Shown here piece by piece: positions 1 through 9,203 of a stretch of DNA of 54,442 nt. The stretch's first letter is position 1; every line of letters begins with the position of its first letter. The stretch is from JAKAXS01 sp041940525 (GTDB taxonomy: Bacteria > Pseudomonadota > Alphaproteobacteria > Rhizobiales > Hyphomicrobiaceae): contig JBGTSB010000016.1 in assembly GCA_041940525.1 (NCBI GenBank), positions 1-54,442 of the forward strand, given 5' to 3'. The notes under the pieces were generated by a model. The model was given only the letters and a program-made list of their open reading frames with translations. It had not been told where the DNA came from and ran no database searches. The position numbers were made by a program, and so were the translations under genes.

Positions 1-1
1 G

Positions 2-109
2 TATAGGGATTACGGTGCGCGGGTTTATCACACGGCTGAAGACGGCGCTGTGCGAGTCGCGATCTCACAAGACGATCTCTCGGTACAATCGTGGCGGGGC
101 GGCGGGTGG
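2..109 (+). CDS. Possible 3' end of an unidentified gene entering from the left
   Basis: From base 2 a frame stays open for 35 codons and stops at TGA 107-109, just before the convergent glnD stop at 121. The peptide ends in ...SVQSWRGGGW. A second frame from base 3 is also open across this stretch, so coding is not proven. I do not recognise the peptide. Its position next to a convergent gene end is what a real 3' end would look like, but 35 codons is too short for confidence. It may share the origin of the foreign-looking segment at 121-610. Confidence 0.3.
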
Positions 110-120
110 TGAATTTCAAC

Positions 121-3100
121 TCAGCCGGCCTGCTGTTGCTGATCTTGACCAGTCGCCTGTTCAGACTTTTTGCTGATCTCGTCGCGTTTGTCGCCTTCAC
201 CGCGCTTGTGCAGATAAAGCTTGATTGGCACTTCGGCGAATGAAAGTTCATCGCGAAGAACTCCGAGCAGATAGCGGCGATAGGTTTTATCAAATGCCTT
301 CGGGCTGTTGCAGACCATCACAATCGTTGGCGGCTGTGACGCAATTTGAGCGGCGTAGTAAATCTTCGGCCGACGGTTTTTGTAGAGTGGAGGCGGATGA
401 TGATCGAGGGCCGCGCGGATGATGCGATTCAGTTCGGCAGTTTTCGCGCGCTGGCGCGATTGCTTGTAGAGCATCTGGGCGTGGTTAATCAGCGTCTTTA
501 CATTCTTTCCGGTCTCAGCCGTGATAAACGCAATTGGAGCGTAGCTCATTGTCTTGAATGTATCGCGCACATAGGTTACCCATTTTTCAGTGGGCATCTT
601 CTTGTGCATCAAGTCCGTCACGTAGAAAACGTCGACCGCCTTCTCACCGTAGGTCGTCACATGCGCTGAGCTGATATCGAGCGAAAGGTCGGAAAGGCAG
701 GTTGTTAGGTCGTACAACAGGCCGGTGCGGTCACGGCCGGCCACTTCGATAACCGTGAACTGGTCGGACAGCGTGTTGTTGATGACAACTTCCGGTTCGA
801 CTGGGAAGATATCTGTCCGGGGCAGGTGACGCCGGCGCGCGTTGCCGATCATGTCCGAAACGATGCTCTCGCCTTTCAGCAACTTGATCATCGTCTCGCA
901 AATGCGTTGGCCACGGCGTTCCTCGTCGTCGTCATTTTCCGACGTCCGGGAGAAAAAGAACGAGTCCAGCGCATAGCCATCCCGCGTCGTGGTGATGTGC
1001 GCGCCGAGAATGTTGGCGCCGTTGGCAGCGCATGCCCCAGCAAACAGGGCCAGCAAACGCGGGTGGTTCGGCGCATAGACGGTGACTTCGGTGACGGCGG
1101 AGAACGAGTCCGTTTCCACTTCGGTCGCAACGTTCTGCCCACCGTGCTCCGCACGTTCCACGAGCCGTGCGTGCGCTAAATGTTTTGCGGCGTCCGTGCG
1201 CAGCCAGTAGTCGTTGAAGAAGCGTGAGGTGTAGGCATCCACCTTGGCGGTAGGCCAGCTAAACAAAGCCTGCCGAAGCTCGTCCTGAGCCTGCTCGACA
1301 CGCGCCACGCGCTCAACTTTGGTATGCCCGCCTGCGACCAGCGGCTCGGTCTCGTAGTAAAGTGTGCGCAACAGCTGGCCTTTCCAGCCATTCCATACGC
1401 CGGGGCCGACAGCACGAATGTCGGCGACGGTGAGCAATAACAACAGTTTCAAACGTTCGGGGCTTTGCACGATATCAGCGAACTGCCGGACGGTCTTCGG
1501 GTCGGAGATATCGCGCCGCTCCGCGATCATGCTCATGGTGAGATGTTCTTCGATCAGCCAGGCAACTGTTTTTGTTTCTGCCGCCGTTAGTCCTAAACGC
1601 GGACACAGCTCTCGCGCGATCCGCGCGCCAAGGATTGAGTGATCTTCTTCCCGGCCCTTGCCAATGTCGTGCAGGAAAGCGGCAACGTACAGAAGCTTGC
1701 GGCCCTTGATCGACGGAAAAATTTCTGTCGACAATGGCAGCTCATCACCGTGCTCGCCGCTTTCAATGTAGCTAAGTTGTCCGACGGTGCGAATGAGGTG
1801 CTCATCGACCGTGAAGTGATGATACATGTTGAACTGCGTCATACCGACGACCTGGCCGAATTCTGGAATGAACCGGCCGATCACCCCCGCTTCGTTCATG
1901 CGCCGCAAACTGGCTTCGGGATTGCGCTTGCCTGTAAGCAAGCTGAGGAAGATTCGATTGGCCTCCGGGTTGTTACGCAGTTTGTCGTCGATCAACTGCC
2001 TCGACCGGCGCAACAGCCGGATAGCGTCCGGATGAAGAAAGAGGTTATGGCTCTCAGCCTGAGCAAATAACCTGATCAAGTTAACGGGATCACGCCGGAA
2101 GGCATCGCGGTCGGCCACGTTCAAGCGGCTATTGTCAACGCGGAAGTCCGTGCGTTCGCGCACCTCCCGCCGGGTGCGCCAGGTCAATGGCGCGAGCAAG
2201 TTTGAAATGCTGGGTGAAGACTTTAGCTGCTGGATCTCCAGCGCCGAGCACAGGATTGTTGTCAAGTCTCCCACTTCCTTGGCCACGAGGAAGTAGTGCT
2301 TCATAAATCGCTCAACCGGCAACTGACCGGCGTGCGCTCGATAACCCAAAATCTCCGCCATCCGCTGTTGAACGTCGAACGATAGCCGCTCTTCGGGCCG
2401 GCCAGTAATGAAGTGTAGAAGACAGCGGACGCTCCAAAGGAAATCCTCGCATTTCCTATAGGTTTGCACTTCTGCGGGTGTGAAGATTCCAGCTTCCACC
2501 GTAGGCGGGCCGACTTCGTCGCCATAGATGTATTTCGATAGCCAATGCAGCGTGTGAAGGTCTCGCAGTCCGCCTTTGCCATCCTTGACGTTGGGCTCGA
2601 CGCGGTAACGGCTTTCGCCCATACGCTGGTGCCGTTCTTCGCGTTCCCCCATCTTGGCATCAATGAACTGCCGGGCAGTGCCGGTGAAAACTTCGTTGCG
2701 CAGCCGGTCGCACATCTCCGCGTACAGTTGCGTGTCACCCTGAATGAGCCAAACGTCTAGCAGCGCCGTGCGGATCGTCATGTCGGCCGTTGCCATCTTC
2801 ACGCACTGATCGACGTTGCGTGTCGCATGGCCGACCTTGAAGCCTAGGTCCCACAACAGGTAAAGCAGATACTCCGCGACGCTCTCGCCCCAAGGCGTCT
2901 GCTTGTACGGCAGCAAGAACAACAGATCGATGTCCGAACCCGGCGCCAGCAGCCCGCGGCCATAACCGCCCGTGGCGACAATCGCCATGCGCTCCGCTTC
3001 GGAAGGAATGCTCGCCCGATAGACGTGAAAGACCGTGTAGTCGTACAACACGCGAATGAGCTCGTCTTGAAACTGCGCTAGCCCCTCAGCGCATTTGCGG

Positions 3101-3285
3101 CCAACTCCATCCAATTCCAGCGCTTGCCGCGCTTGGGTGCGCGCATCCTTGACGAGCTCCTTCAATCGCTCAAGCACCAGAGGCCGCGCACCGTCCGCGC
3201 CGTGTTCGTTAAACAGCGTGGTCAGCTCGACCCGCAACGCTTGCGGATCGAAATACGGGGAAGGTGTAAAGCGCGTGGTGTCCAT
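121..3285 (-). CDS. glnD: GlnD (PII uridylyltransferase/uridylyl-removing enzyme) with a Der-like C-terminus
   Basis: GlnD uridylylates and deuridylylates PII proteins in response to glutamine and is a main nitrogen sensor. The 1054-residue product has the nucleotidyltransferase motif GGYGRG...GSDIDLL at about 106-122, the HD hydrolase motif FLHDIGKG near 535-545, ACT1 from about 731 and ACT2 from about 842. The oddity starts at about residue 892, inside ACT2 after FYVTDL. From there the protein reads MHKKMPTEKW, a G5-like ITAETG, then TAELNRIIRAAL, HHPPPLYKNRRPKIYYAAQ and YRRYLLGVLRD, which is the end of the second G domain plus the KH-like domain of the ribosome-assembly GTPase Der. The last part of ACT2 is missing. 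Base composition drops at about 481-600. It lies 27 bp behind mutS and is probably cotranscribed with it. GlnD identity is secure to residue ~890; a natural fusion and an assembly join cannot be told apart here. Confidence 0.9.
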   Translation of the reverse strand: MDTTRFTPSPYFDPQALRVELTTLFNEHGADGARPLVLERLKELVKDARTQARQALELDGVGRKCAEGLAQFQDELIRVLYDYTVFHVYRASIPSEAERMAIVATGGYGRGLLAPGSDIDLLFLLPYKQTPWGESVAEYLLYLLWDLGFKVGHATRNVDQCVKMATADMTIRTALLDVWLIQGDTQLYAEMCDRLRNEVFTGTARQFIDAKMGEREERHQRMGESRYRVEPNVKDGKGGLRDLHTLHWLSKYIYGDEVGPPTVEAGIFTPAEVQTYRKCEDFLWSVRCLLHFITGRPEERLSFDVQQRMAEILGYRAHAGQLPVERFMKHYFLVAKEVGDLTTILCSALEIQQLKSSPSISNLLAPLTWRTRREVRERTDFRVDNSRLNVADRDAFRRDPVNLIRLFAQAESHNLFLHPDAIRLLRRSRQLIDDKLRNNPEANRIFLSLLTGKRNPEASLRRMNEAGVIGRFIPEFGQVVGMTQFNMYHHFTVDEHLIRTVGQLSYIESGEHGDELPLSTEIFPSIKGRKLLYVAAFLHDIGKGREEDHSILGARIARELCPRLGLTAAETKTVAWLIEEHLTMSMIAERRDISDPKTVRQFADIVQSPERLKLLLLLTVADIRAVGPGVWNGWKGQLLRTLYYETEPLVAGGHTKVERVARVEQAQDELRQALFSWPTAKVDAYTSRFFNDYWLRTDAAKHLAHARLVERAEHGGQNVATEVETDSFSAVTEVTVYAPNHPRLLALFAGACAANGANILGAHITTTRDGYALDSFFFSRTSENDDDEERRGQRICETMIKLLKGESIVSDMIGNARRRHLPRTDIFPVEPEVVINNTLSDQFTVIEVAGRDRTGLLYDLTTCLSDLSLDISSAHVTTYGEKAVDVFYVTDLMHKKMPTEKWVTYVRDTFKTMSYAPIAFITAETGKNVKTLINHAQMLYKQSRQRAKTAELNRIIRAALDHHPPPLYKNRRPKIYYAAQIASQPPTIVMVCNSPKAFDKTYRRYLLGVLRDELSFAEVPIKLYLHKRGEGDKRDEISKKSEQATGQDQQQQAG

Positions 3286-3312
3286 AAAAGCTATTGTACT
3301 TGATCTGGAGGT

Positions 3313-6114
3313 CTATTTCTTCGCGGGCGCGGCACTCATCCTCAATTGCTTAAGAGAATAGAGGGCATCCAAAGCCTGACGCGGGGTTAGCGTATCTGGC
3401 TCCAACTTGTCGAGTTCCAGCTCCACCGGCGAAGGTCCAGCTTTCTGTCCAGGCGCCTTGCGTTCACTGAGCGATGCGAAAAGTGGCAGTTCTGTCAGCG
3501 CCTTGTCGCCACCCCGCCGCCGGTCGTTCTTTTCGAGCAATGCCAGAACTTCGCTGGATCTGACGACAACAGGTTGCGGCATGCCCGCCAGCTTCGCCAC
3601 CTGAATACCATACGAGCGATCGGCAGCACCGCGTTTGACCTTGTGCAGAAATACGATCTCGTCCTGCCAATCGGTCACGTCCATGGTGACGTTGGCGATG
3701 TGATCCATGCGTTCCGCCAATGCCGTGAGTTCGTGATAGTGCGTCGCAAAGAGCGCACGGCATTGGTTGCGATCATGCAGGAACTCGACCGTTGCCCAGG
3801 CAATCGACAAGCCGTCGAACGTCGCTGTGCCCCTGCCGATCTCATCGAGAATAACCAGAGACTTGCCCGTAGCCTGATTGAGGATACCTGCTGTCTCCAC
3901 CATCTCCACCATGAAGGTCGAGCGGCCGCGAGCCAAATCATCCGCAGCCCCGACGCGGCTGAACAGCCGGTCCACAACGCCGATATGCGCGAACTGCGCC
4001 GGGACATAAGAGCCCATCTGCGCGAGAACTGCGATCAACGCGTTCTGCCGCAGGAAGGTCGACTTACCGGCCATATTCGGACCGGTGACAAGCCAGATGC
4101 GCGCATCCTTGTCTTCATCGAAGCCAGGCGGAGCTGTTGAAGCAGGTCGCCCAAGGACGCAGTCATTCGCGATGAAGGCAGACTCCTTGGCTTGCTGCAA
4201 AGCTTGCTCGACGACGGGATGACGGCCGCCGCGAATGTCAAATGCCAAAGAGCCATCGACGGTCGGCCTGACCCAGTTCTGCTCTACCGAGAGTTCGGCC
4301 AACCCAGCGGTCAAATCAAGCTCTGCAAGGGCTGCGGAAAGCTCGGCCAGCGGCCGTTCGTTGTCCGTGATCCGCGCGCAGATCTCAGCGAAGACCTCAG
4401 ACTCGAGCGCCAGCGCCCGTTCGCCGGCAGAGGCGATGCGGCCTTCGATACCGGTCAATTCGTCGGTGTTGAACCGCATCGCGTTCGCCATCGTTTGACG
4501 GTGCCGGAACGTGTCCGAATGCGGCGGCTCTTGAAGCGTCTTGGCGTGCTGCTGCGTAACCTCCACAAAATATCCGAGAATATTGTTGTGACGAATTTTC
4601 AGGGTCTTCGCGCCGGTCTCGGCCTGGTAACGAGCCTCCAGCTCAGCCAGTACCTTTTTGCTGTCGTCCTTCAAACGGCGAACGTCATCCAGCTCCGCGC
4701 TCCAGCCAGTTTTGACAAAGCCGCCGTCACGCTTGAGATGCGGCGGAGTCTCGACAAGAGCGCCGGCCAACACGGCGGCTAGCTCGTCATCCGTGCCGGT
4801 CAGCTTTTCGGCGATGCTGGATAACTCTTCGGCCAAGCCAAGACCGCCGCTCGCGATTTGGGCCAGGGCCGTCTGGCAGTCTCGCGCGGAGGCAAGACCA
4901 TCACGCACGGCGGCCAGATCCCTTGGTCCTCCACGCCCGAACGCCAGGCGAGAGACAGCACGCGCGATGTCAGGAGCGCGGCGTAAGGCATCGCGCAGTG
5001 TCATGCGCAAACGCTCATCTCCCGCAAGCGTACTGATGCTGTCCAAACGCTTTTGAATTGAGTCAACGTCCTGCAGCGGAGATGCCAGGCGCGCCGCCAG
5101 TTCCCGCGCGCCCGGTCCGGTCAGCGTTCTGTCGATCGTCGCCAGAAGGCTGCCGCGCTTTTCCCCAGTGGTGGAGCGCGTCAGCTCCAGCGACGAACGG
5201 CTCGACGCGTCGATCATCATGATGCCGGCACTACCGCTCTTGCGCGGTGGCCGGATCACGGGCTTGGCCCCCAGCTGTGTGAGTTCGATATAACGCAGCA
5301 CGGCGGCGCAGGCGGCCATTTCCGCGCGCGTAAAATGGCCGAACGCCGCCAGATCAGAGACTTTCAGCTGCGCCTTGAGATTGCGCTCACCAGACAAGGC
5401 ATCGAACGATGCGGCCGGCATCGGCGTCAGCGGCGCACCGGCCCACGCCGTCCATTGCCGCAGGTCATCGCCGGCTGCCAAACGATCGCTCGCCAGAACC
5501 TCGCCCGGAGACAGACGGATCAGTTCGGAGGCGAGATCTGCTCCGGCCACTTCGCCGATTTCGAACTCGCCAGTTGAGATGTCAATTGAGGCTAACGCTA
5601 CCTGAGTGTCGGGCGAAGACAGCGGGCTGTCGCCCGGTTCTCGGAACACCGCTGTCAGGTAGTTGCGCGCCTTTGCATCAAGCAGCGTTTCTTCAGTCAG
5701 CGTTCCAGGCGTCACCAGCCGCACGACATCGCGCCGGACGACAGCCTTGGAACCACGCTTGCGAGCCTCTGCCGGATCTTCGAGCTGCTCACATACCGCG
5801 ACCCGGTAGCCTAGCTTGATCAGGCGGTGAAGGTATTCGTCCGCCCGGTGGATTGGCACGCCACACATGGGAATGTCTTCGCCCAGGTGTTTGCCCCGCT
5901 TCGTCAGCACGATTCCGAGCGCTTGCGAGGCGACGACGGCGTCTTCGAAGAAGAGCTCGTAGAAGTCGCCCATCCGATACCAAAGAATGCTGTCTGGGTT
6001 GGCGGCCTTGATTTCGAGGAACTGCGCCATGGACGGCGTAACGCCCTCCGGCAGCGCGGGTGCCGCGGACTTACCGGCGGTCTTAGTATGGTTGGATGGT
6101 TTGCGGCCTGTCAT
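3313..6114 (-). CDS. mutS: DNA mismatch repair protein MutS
   Basis: MutS recognises base mismatches and small loops and starts methyl-directed or nick-directed repair with MutL. The 933-residue protein has the mismatch-wedge motif MGDFYELFFEDA near its N-terminus (the Phe-x-Glu pair), Walker A GPNMAGKST around residue 680, Walker B/signature DEIGRGTATFDG, and a C-terminal helix-turn-helix region. The frame is open further upstream to 6267, but the extra 51 residues are Cys/Arg-rich and unlike MutS. The ATG at 6114 is preceded by GGGGAG with a short spacer and starts MTGRKPSN, so I chose it. It precedes glnD by 27 bp on the same strand, an arrangement known in rhizobia. Full length, no visible defects. 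Confidence 0.97.
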   Translation of the reverse strand: MTGRKPSNHTKTAGKSAAPALPEGVTPSMAQFLEIKAANPDSILWYRMGDFYELFFEDAVVASQALGIVLTKRGKHLGEDIPMCGVPIHRADEYLHRLIKLGYRVAVCEQLEDPAEARKRGSKAVVRRDVVRLVTPGTLTEETLLDAKARNYLTAVFREPGDSPLSSPDTQVALASIDISTGEFEIGEVAGADLASELIRLSPGEVLASDRLAAGDDLRQWTAWAGAPLTPMPAASFDALSGERNLKAQLKVSDLAAFGHFTRAEMAACAAVLRYIELTQLGAKPVIRPPRKSGSAGIMMIDASSRSSLELTRSTTGEKRGSLLATIDRTLTGPGARELAARLASPLQDVDSIQKRLDSISTLAGDERLRMTLRDALRRAPDIARAVSRLAFGRGGPRDLAAVRDGLASARDCQTALAQIASGGLGLAEELSSIAEKLTGTDDELAAVLAGALVETPPHLKRDGGFVKTGWSAELDDVRRLKDDSKKVLAELEARYQAETGAKTLKIRHNNILGYFVEVTQQHAKTLQEPPHSDTFRHRQTMANAMRFNTDELTGIEGRIASAGERALALESEVFAEICARITDNERPLAELSAALAELDLTAGLAELSVEQNWVRPTVDGSLAFDIRGGRHPVVEQALQQAKESAFIANDCVLGRPASTAPPGFDEDKDARIWLVTGPNMAGKSTFLRQNALIAVLAQMGSYVPAQFAHIGVVDRLFSRVGAADDLARGRSTFMVEMVETAGILNQATGKSLVILDEIGRGTATFDGLSIAWATVEFLHDRNQCRALFATHYHELTALAERMDHIANVTMDVTDWQDEIVFLHKVKRGAADRSYGIQVAKLAGMPQPVVVRSSEVLALLEKNDRRRGGDKALTELPLFASLSERKAPGQKAGPSPVELELDKLEPDTLTPRQALDALYSLKQLRMSAAPAKK

Positions 6115-6682
6115 CTGCTCCCCGCGGAATCGAACGCCAACGCATAGCGCGCAGGCCCGCTTGGCGCAAAGATCCGGCCGGGAAAGAGAGGGGAAGGTCC
6201 ACAAGTGGATCCGGCAAGCACACACACCAACGCTTGACCAAGCAGCGGCGAAACGGGGGGAAGCCACGGCTCTTTTGGTCTGTGTGCTCGCCGGAACTCA
6301 ACATGTGCTCAATGCGGCCAGTCCAGGCACCCGAGCACAAATCCAAATCTGCAGCCAAATCCCGTCACATACAAATAAAACAGTAGACAAATAGTATTTA
6401 CAAAGATCTAGTCAATTAGTCTGCAAGCAGGATTAGGCGTAACGGACGGAAAGCTGTGCTGATTCTTCGGTATTTACAACGCAAATTTTGATCTGAGGAG
6501 TAATGGCCTTTAACATTTAAGAACTACACGGACCATCGCTGATGAGCGTGGGATCTTACTGCCTACGGCTTGGTCTTCTTTAGGATCGACGTAGAACGAA
6601 TTCTGTCGTAACCGCTGCGTTGCAAACTTCTTTCTCCTCACGCGCGCCGGTCCTGGCGGCGAGGCACACCTGGCTAGGTTAA
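6115..6682. other. Divergent intergenic region between mutS and malic enzyme
   Basis: About 570 bp without a convincing gene. It must hold the mutS-glnD promoter (leftward) and the maeB promoter (rightward). The middle, roughly 6350-6540, is clearly more AT-rich than its surroundings. The 10-mer GTATTTACAA occurs twice in direct orientation, at 6394-6403 and 6470-6479. A five-codon start-stop (MAFNI) sits behind a GAGGAG at 6495-6500. No tRNA or riboswitch-like structure was recognised. Confidence 0.6.
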
Positions 6683-8953
6683 ATGGCAATAAAATTCCCC
6701 GTAGCGCGGGTCACCGCGCAAGAAGCGCTGCAATTCCACGCTCAAGGCAAGCCCGGAAAACTCGAGCTCACGCCCACTAAGCCTCTGGCCACTCAACGGG
6801 ATCTGTCACTAGCCTATTCTCCGGGTGTCGCCGCGCCGGTGGAAGCCATCGCCGAGAACAAGTCGCTGGCCTACGAGTACACCAACAAAGGTAATCTCGT
6901 CGCCGTCGTCTCAAATGGCACAGCCATTCTAGGCCTGGGCAATCTTGGAGCCATCGCGTCCAAGCCGGTGATGGAAGGCAAGGGCGCCCTGTTCAAGCGC
7001 TTTGCAGATATCGACGCGATGGACCTGCTGGTCGACACCGAAGATGTCGACGCCTTCATCAATTCCGTGCGCTATTTGGGTCCGTCATTCGGGGGCATCA
7101 ACCTGGAAGACATCCGCGCCCCGGATTGTTTCATCATCGAAGAAAAGCTCAAAGAGCTGCTCGACATCCCCGTCTTCCATGATGACCAGCACGGGACAGC
7201 GATCATTGCCGCCGCTGGCTTCATCAACGCACTGGAACTGACAGACCGGGACATCAAGAAGGTCAAGCTTGTCGTGAACGGTGCTGGTGCCGCCGGCATC
7301 GCCTGCCTGGAACTGCTCGTGGCGATGGGTCTGCCGCGGAAGAACATCATCCTGTGCGACACCAAGGGCGTCATCTATCAAGGCCGCAAGACCGGCATGA
7401 ACCAGTGGAAGTCGGCCTACGCCTCGACAACGAAAGCCCGCACTTTGGCGGAAGCAGCGGAAGGCGCAGACGTCCTGTTCGGGCTCTCGGCCAAGGGTGC
7501 GTTTACGCCAGAGATGGTGCGTTCCATGGCGGACAAGCCGATCATCTTCGCCATGGCCAACCCAGACCCCGAGATCACGCCCGAAGAGGCCGTCGCCGCC
7601 TGTGAAGACGCGATCATCGCCACCGGCCGGTCAGACTATCCCAACCAAGTCAACAACGTCCTGTGCTTCCCCTTCATGTTCCGTGGCGCGCTTGATGTGC
7701 AGGCCTCGACCATCAATGTGGAAATGAAGATCGCGGCCGTCCGCGCACTGGCTGAACTTGCCCGCCAGGAAGTGCCCGATCAGGTGATGGCTGCCTTCCA
7801 CGGCCAGCGGCCCGTCTTCGGGCCGGAATACATCATTCCAGCGCCCTTCGATCCGCGCCTAATCGGACATGTGCCACCAGCCGTCGCCAAGGCCGCGATG
7901 GACACCGGCGTGGCCCGCCGGCCTATCGTCAACATGGAAGGCTATTCCGCGCGCCTGAAAGGCCGTCTGGATCCGGTGGCCGGCTGGCTGCATTCCACGT
8001 TCGACAAGGTTCGCGCGGAACCGCGCACCGTCATCTTCTCCGAAGGCGAAGAGCTGGCCGTTATCCGCGCTGCGAACACCTATTATCAGGAAGGCTTTGG
8101 AACACCCATTCTCGTTGGCTCGGCTGACGTGGTGCGCCGGAACTTCAAGGAACTGGGCATCAAGCTGCGCTCGGACTTCGAGATCTGCGACACACGCGGA
8201 AATCCGGACAGCGAAGAGTTTGCTGAATTCCTCTATAACCGCCTGCAGCGGCGCGGCTACCTAAAGCGCGACTGCGTCCGCCTCGTCCGCAACGAGCGCA
8301 ACATTTTCGCTGCCCTGAAAGTCGCACACGGCCACGCGGGCGCGATGGTGGCTGGTGTTACCCGCAACTTCACCAGCGTCTTCCAGGACGTGCGCCGTGT
8401 CATGGATGCGGAGCCTGGCCGCCACGTTATCGGCGTCTCGCTGGCGCTCTGCCGCGGCCGCGCTGTGCTCATCGCCGATACGAGCGTGCACGACATGCCC
8501 GATGCCCACCAGCTGGCAAACATTGCTGTTGAAGCAGCTCGGGCCGCCCGAAAGTTTGGGATTGAGCCGCGCGTCGCCATGTTGGCCTACTCAACGTTTG
8601 GCCATCCGCGCGGCGAGCGCTCAGATGAAGTCCGCAAGGCTGTCACGATCCTGGACGAACGCGGGGTTGACTTCGAGTATGACGGCGACATGGCCGCTGA
8701 CGTGGCGCTCAATCCGGAACTGCGTAAGCTCTATCCGTTCTGCCGCCTCACCGATACGGCGAACGTTCTTGTCATGCCGGCGTTTCACGCAGCATCCATC
8801 TCGACCAAAATGCTGCGCGAACTCGGCGGGGCTACAGTCATGGGTCCATTGCTGGTTGGCTTGCAGCACTCGGTTCAGATCGCAACGCTTGGCGCCAAGG
8901 ACACGGACATCGTCAACCTGGCGGCGCTGGCGGCCTACCAGCTCGGAAGTTAG
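6683..8953 (+). CDS. maeB: NADP-type malic enzyme with phosphotransacetylase-like C-terminal domain
   Basis: Malic enzyme oxidatively decarboxylates malate to pyruvate, giving NAD(P)H and linking the TCA cycle to gluconeogenesis and acetyl-CoA supply. The 756-residue protein has the two-part build of bacterial MaeB/Dme/Tme enzymes. The malic domain spans about 1-430, with SLAYSPGVAAPV near the start, FHDDQHGTA for metal/substrate binding and the dinucleotide motif VNGAGAAGIACLELL. The phosphotransacetylase-like domain runs from about 430 to the end; in this family it is regulatory and not catalytic. The ATG at 6683 follows a weak Shine-Dalgarno. It is transcribed away from mutS and converges on hrpB. 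Cofactor preference (NAD versus NADP) cannot be read with certainty. Confidence 0.95.
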   Translation: MAIKFPVARVTAQEALQFHAQGKPGKLELTPTKPLATQRDLSLAYSPGVAAPVEAIAENKSLAYEYTNKGNLVAVVSNGTAILGLGNLGAIASKPVMEGKGALFKRFADIDAMDLLVDTEDVDAFINSVRYLGPSFGGINLEDIRAPDCFIIEEKLKELLDIPVFHDDQHGTAIIAAAGFINALELTDRDIKKVKLVVNGAGAAGIACLELLVAMGLPRKNIILCDTKGVIYQGRKTGMNQWKSAYASTTKARTLAEAAEGADVLFGLSAKGAFTPEMVRSMADKPIIFAMANPDPEITPEEAVAACEDAIIATGRSDYPNQVNNVLCFPFMFRGALDVQASTINVEMKIAAVRALAELARQEVPDQVMAAFHGQRPVFGPEYIIPAPFDPRLIGHVPPAVAKAAMDTGVARRPIVNMEGYSARLKGRLDPVAGWLHSTFDKVRAEPRTVIFSEGEELAVIRAANTYYQEGFGTPILVGSADVVRRNFKELGIKLRSDFEICDTRGNPDSEEFAEFLYNRLQRRGYLKRDCVRLVRNERNIFAALKVAHGHAGAMVAGVTRNFTSVFQDVRRVMDAEPGRHVIGVSLALCRGRAVLIADTSVHDMPDAHQLANIAVEAARAARKFGIEPRVAMLAYSTFGHPRGERSDEVRKAVTILDERGVDFEYDGDMAADVALNPELRKLYPFCRLTDTANVLVMPAFHAASISTKMLRELGGATVMGPLLVGLQHSVQIATLGAKDTDIVNLAALAAYQLGS

Positions 8954-9203
8954 ATGAGCGTTCTGCACCACTGATCGTACATCGGCGCTTGACGCAACCA
9001 GAATTATTACGGTTCAATGACAGTCAAGCACGACGTGCCTGGATGGCCCTCAGAGCTGTCCTGCAGCTGAGATCGTGCGTCGTGGCCGTCCTGATGCTAA
9101 CACCAGCCACGGCGCCCCGCGTTCCGAAAGGGCGCGCTGCGAGAGAAGGGTCTTGCAGGCTTGACCAGTTCGCCTCCAGGCACGGCGTGCGGCTTTGCTT
9201 CCG

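Noticed and set aside
6115..6267. Upstream extension of mutS to 6267
   Set aside because: The 51 extra residues are Cys/Arg-rich and unlike MutS; the ATG at 6114 has a Shine-Dalgarno and gives a normal start.
6503..6520. Five-codon leader peptide (MAFNI) before maeB
   Set aside because: A Shine-Dalgarno-like GAGGAG is present but too close to the ATG, and no attenuator hairpin or functional codon theme is visible.
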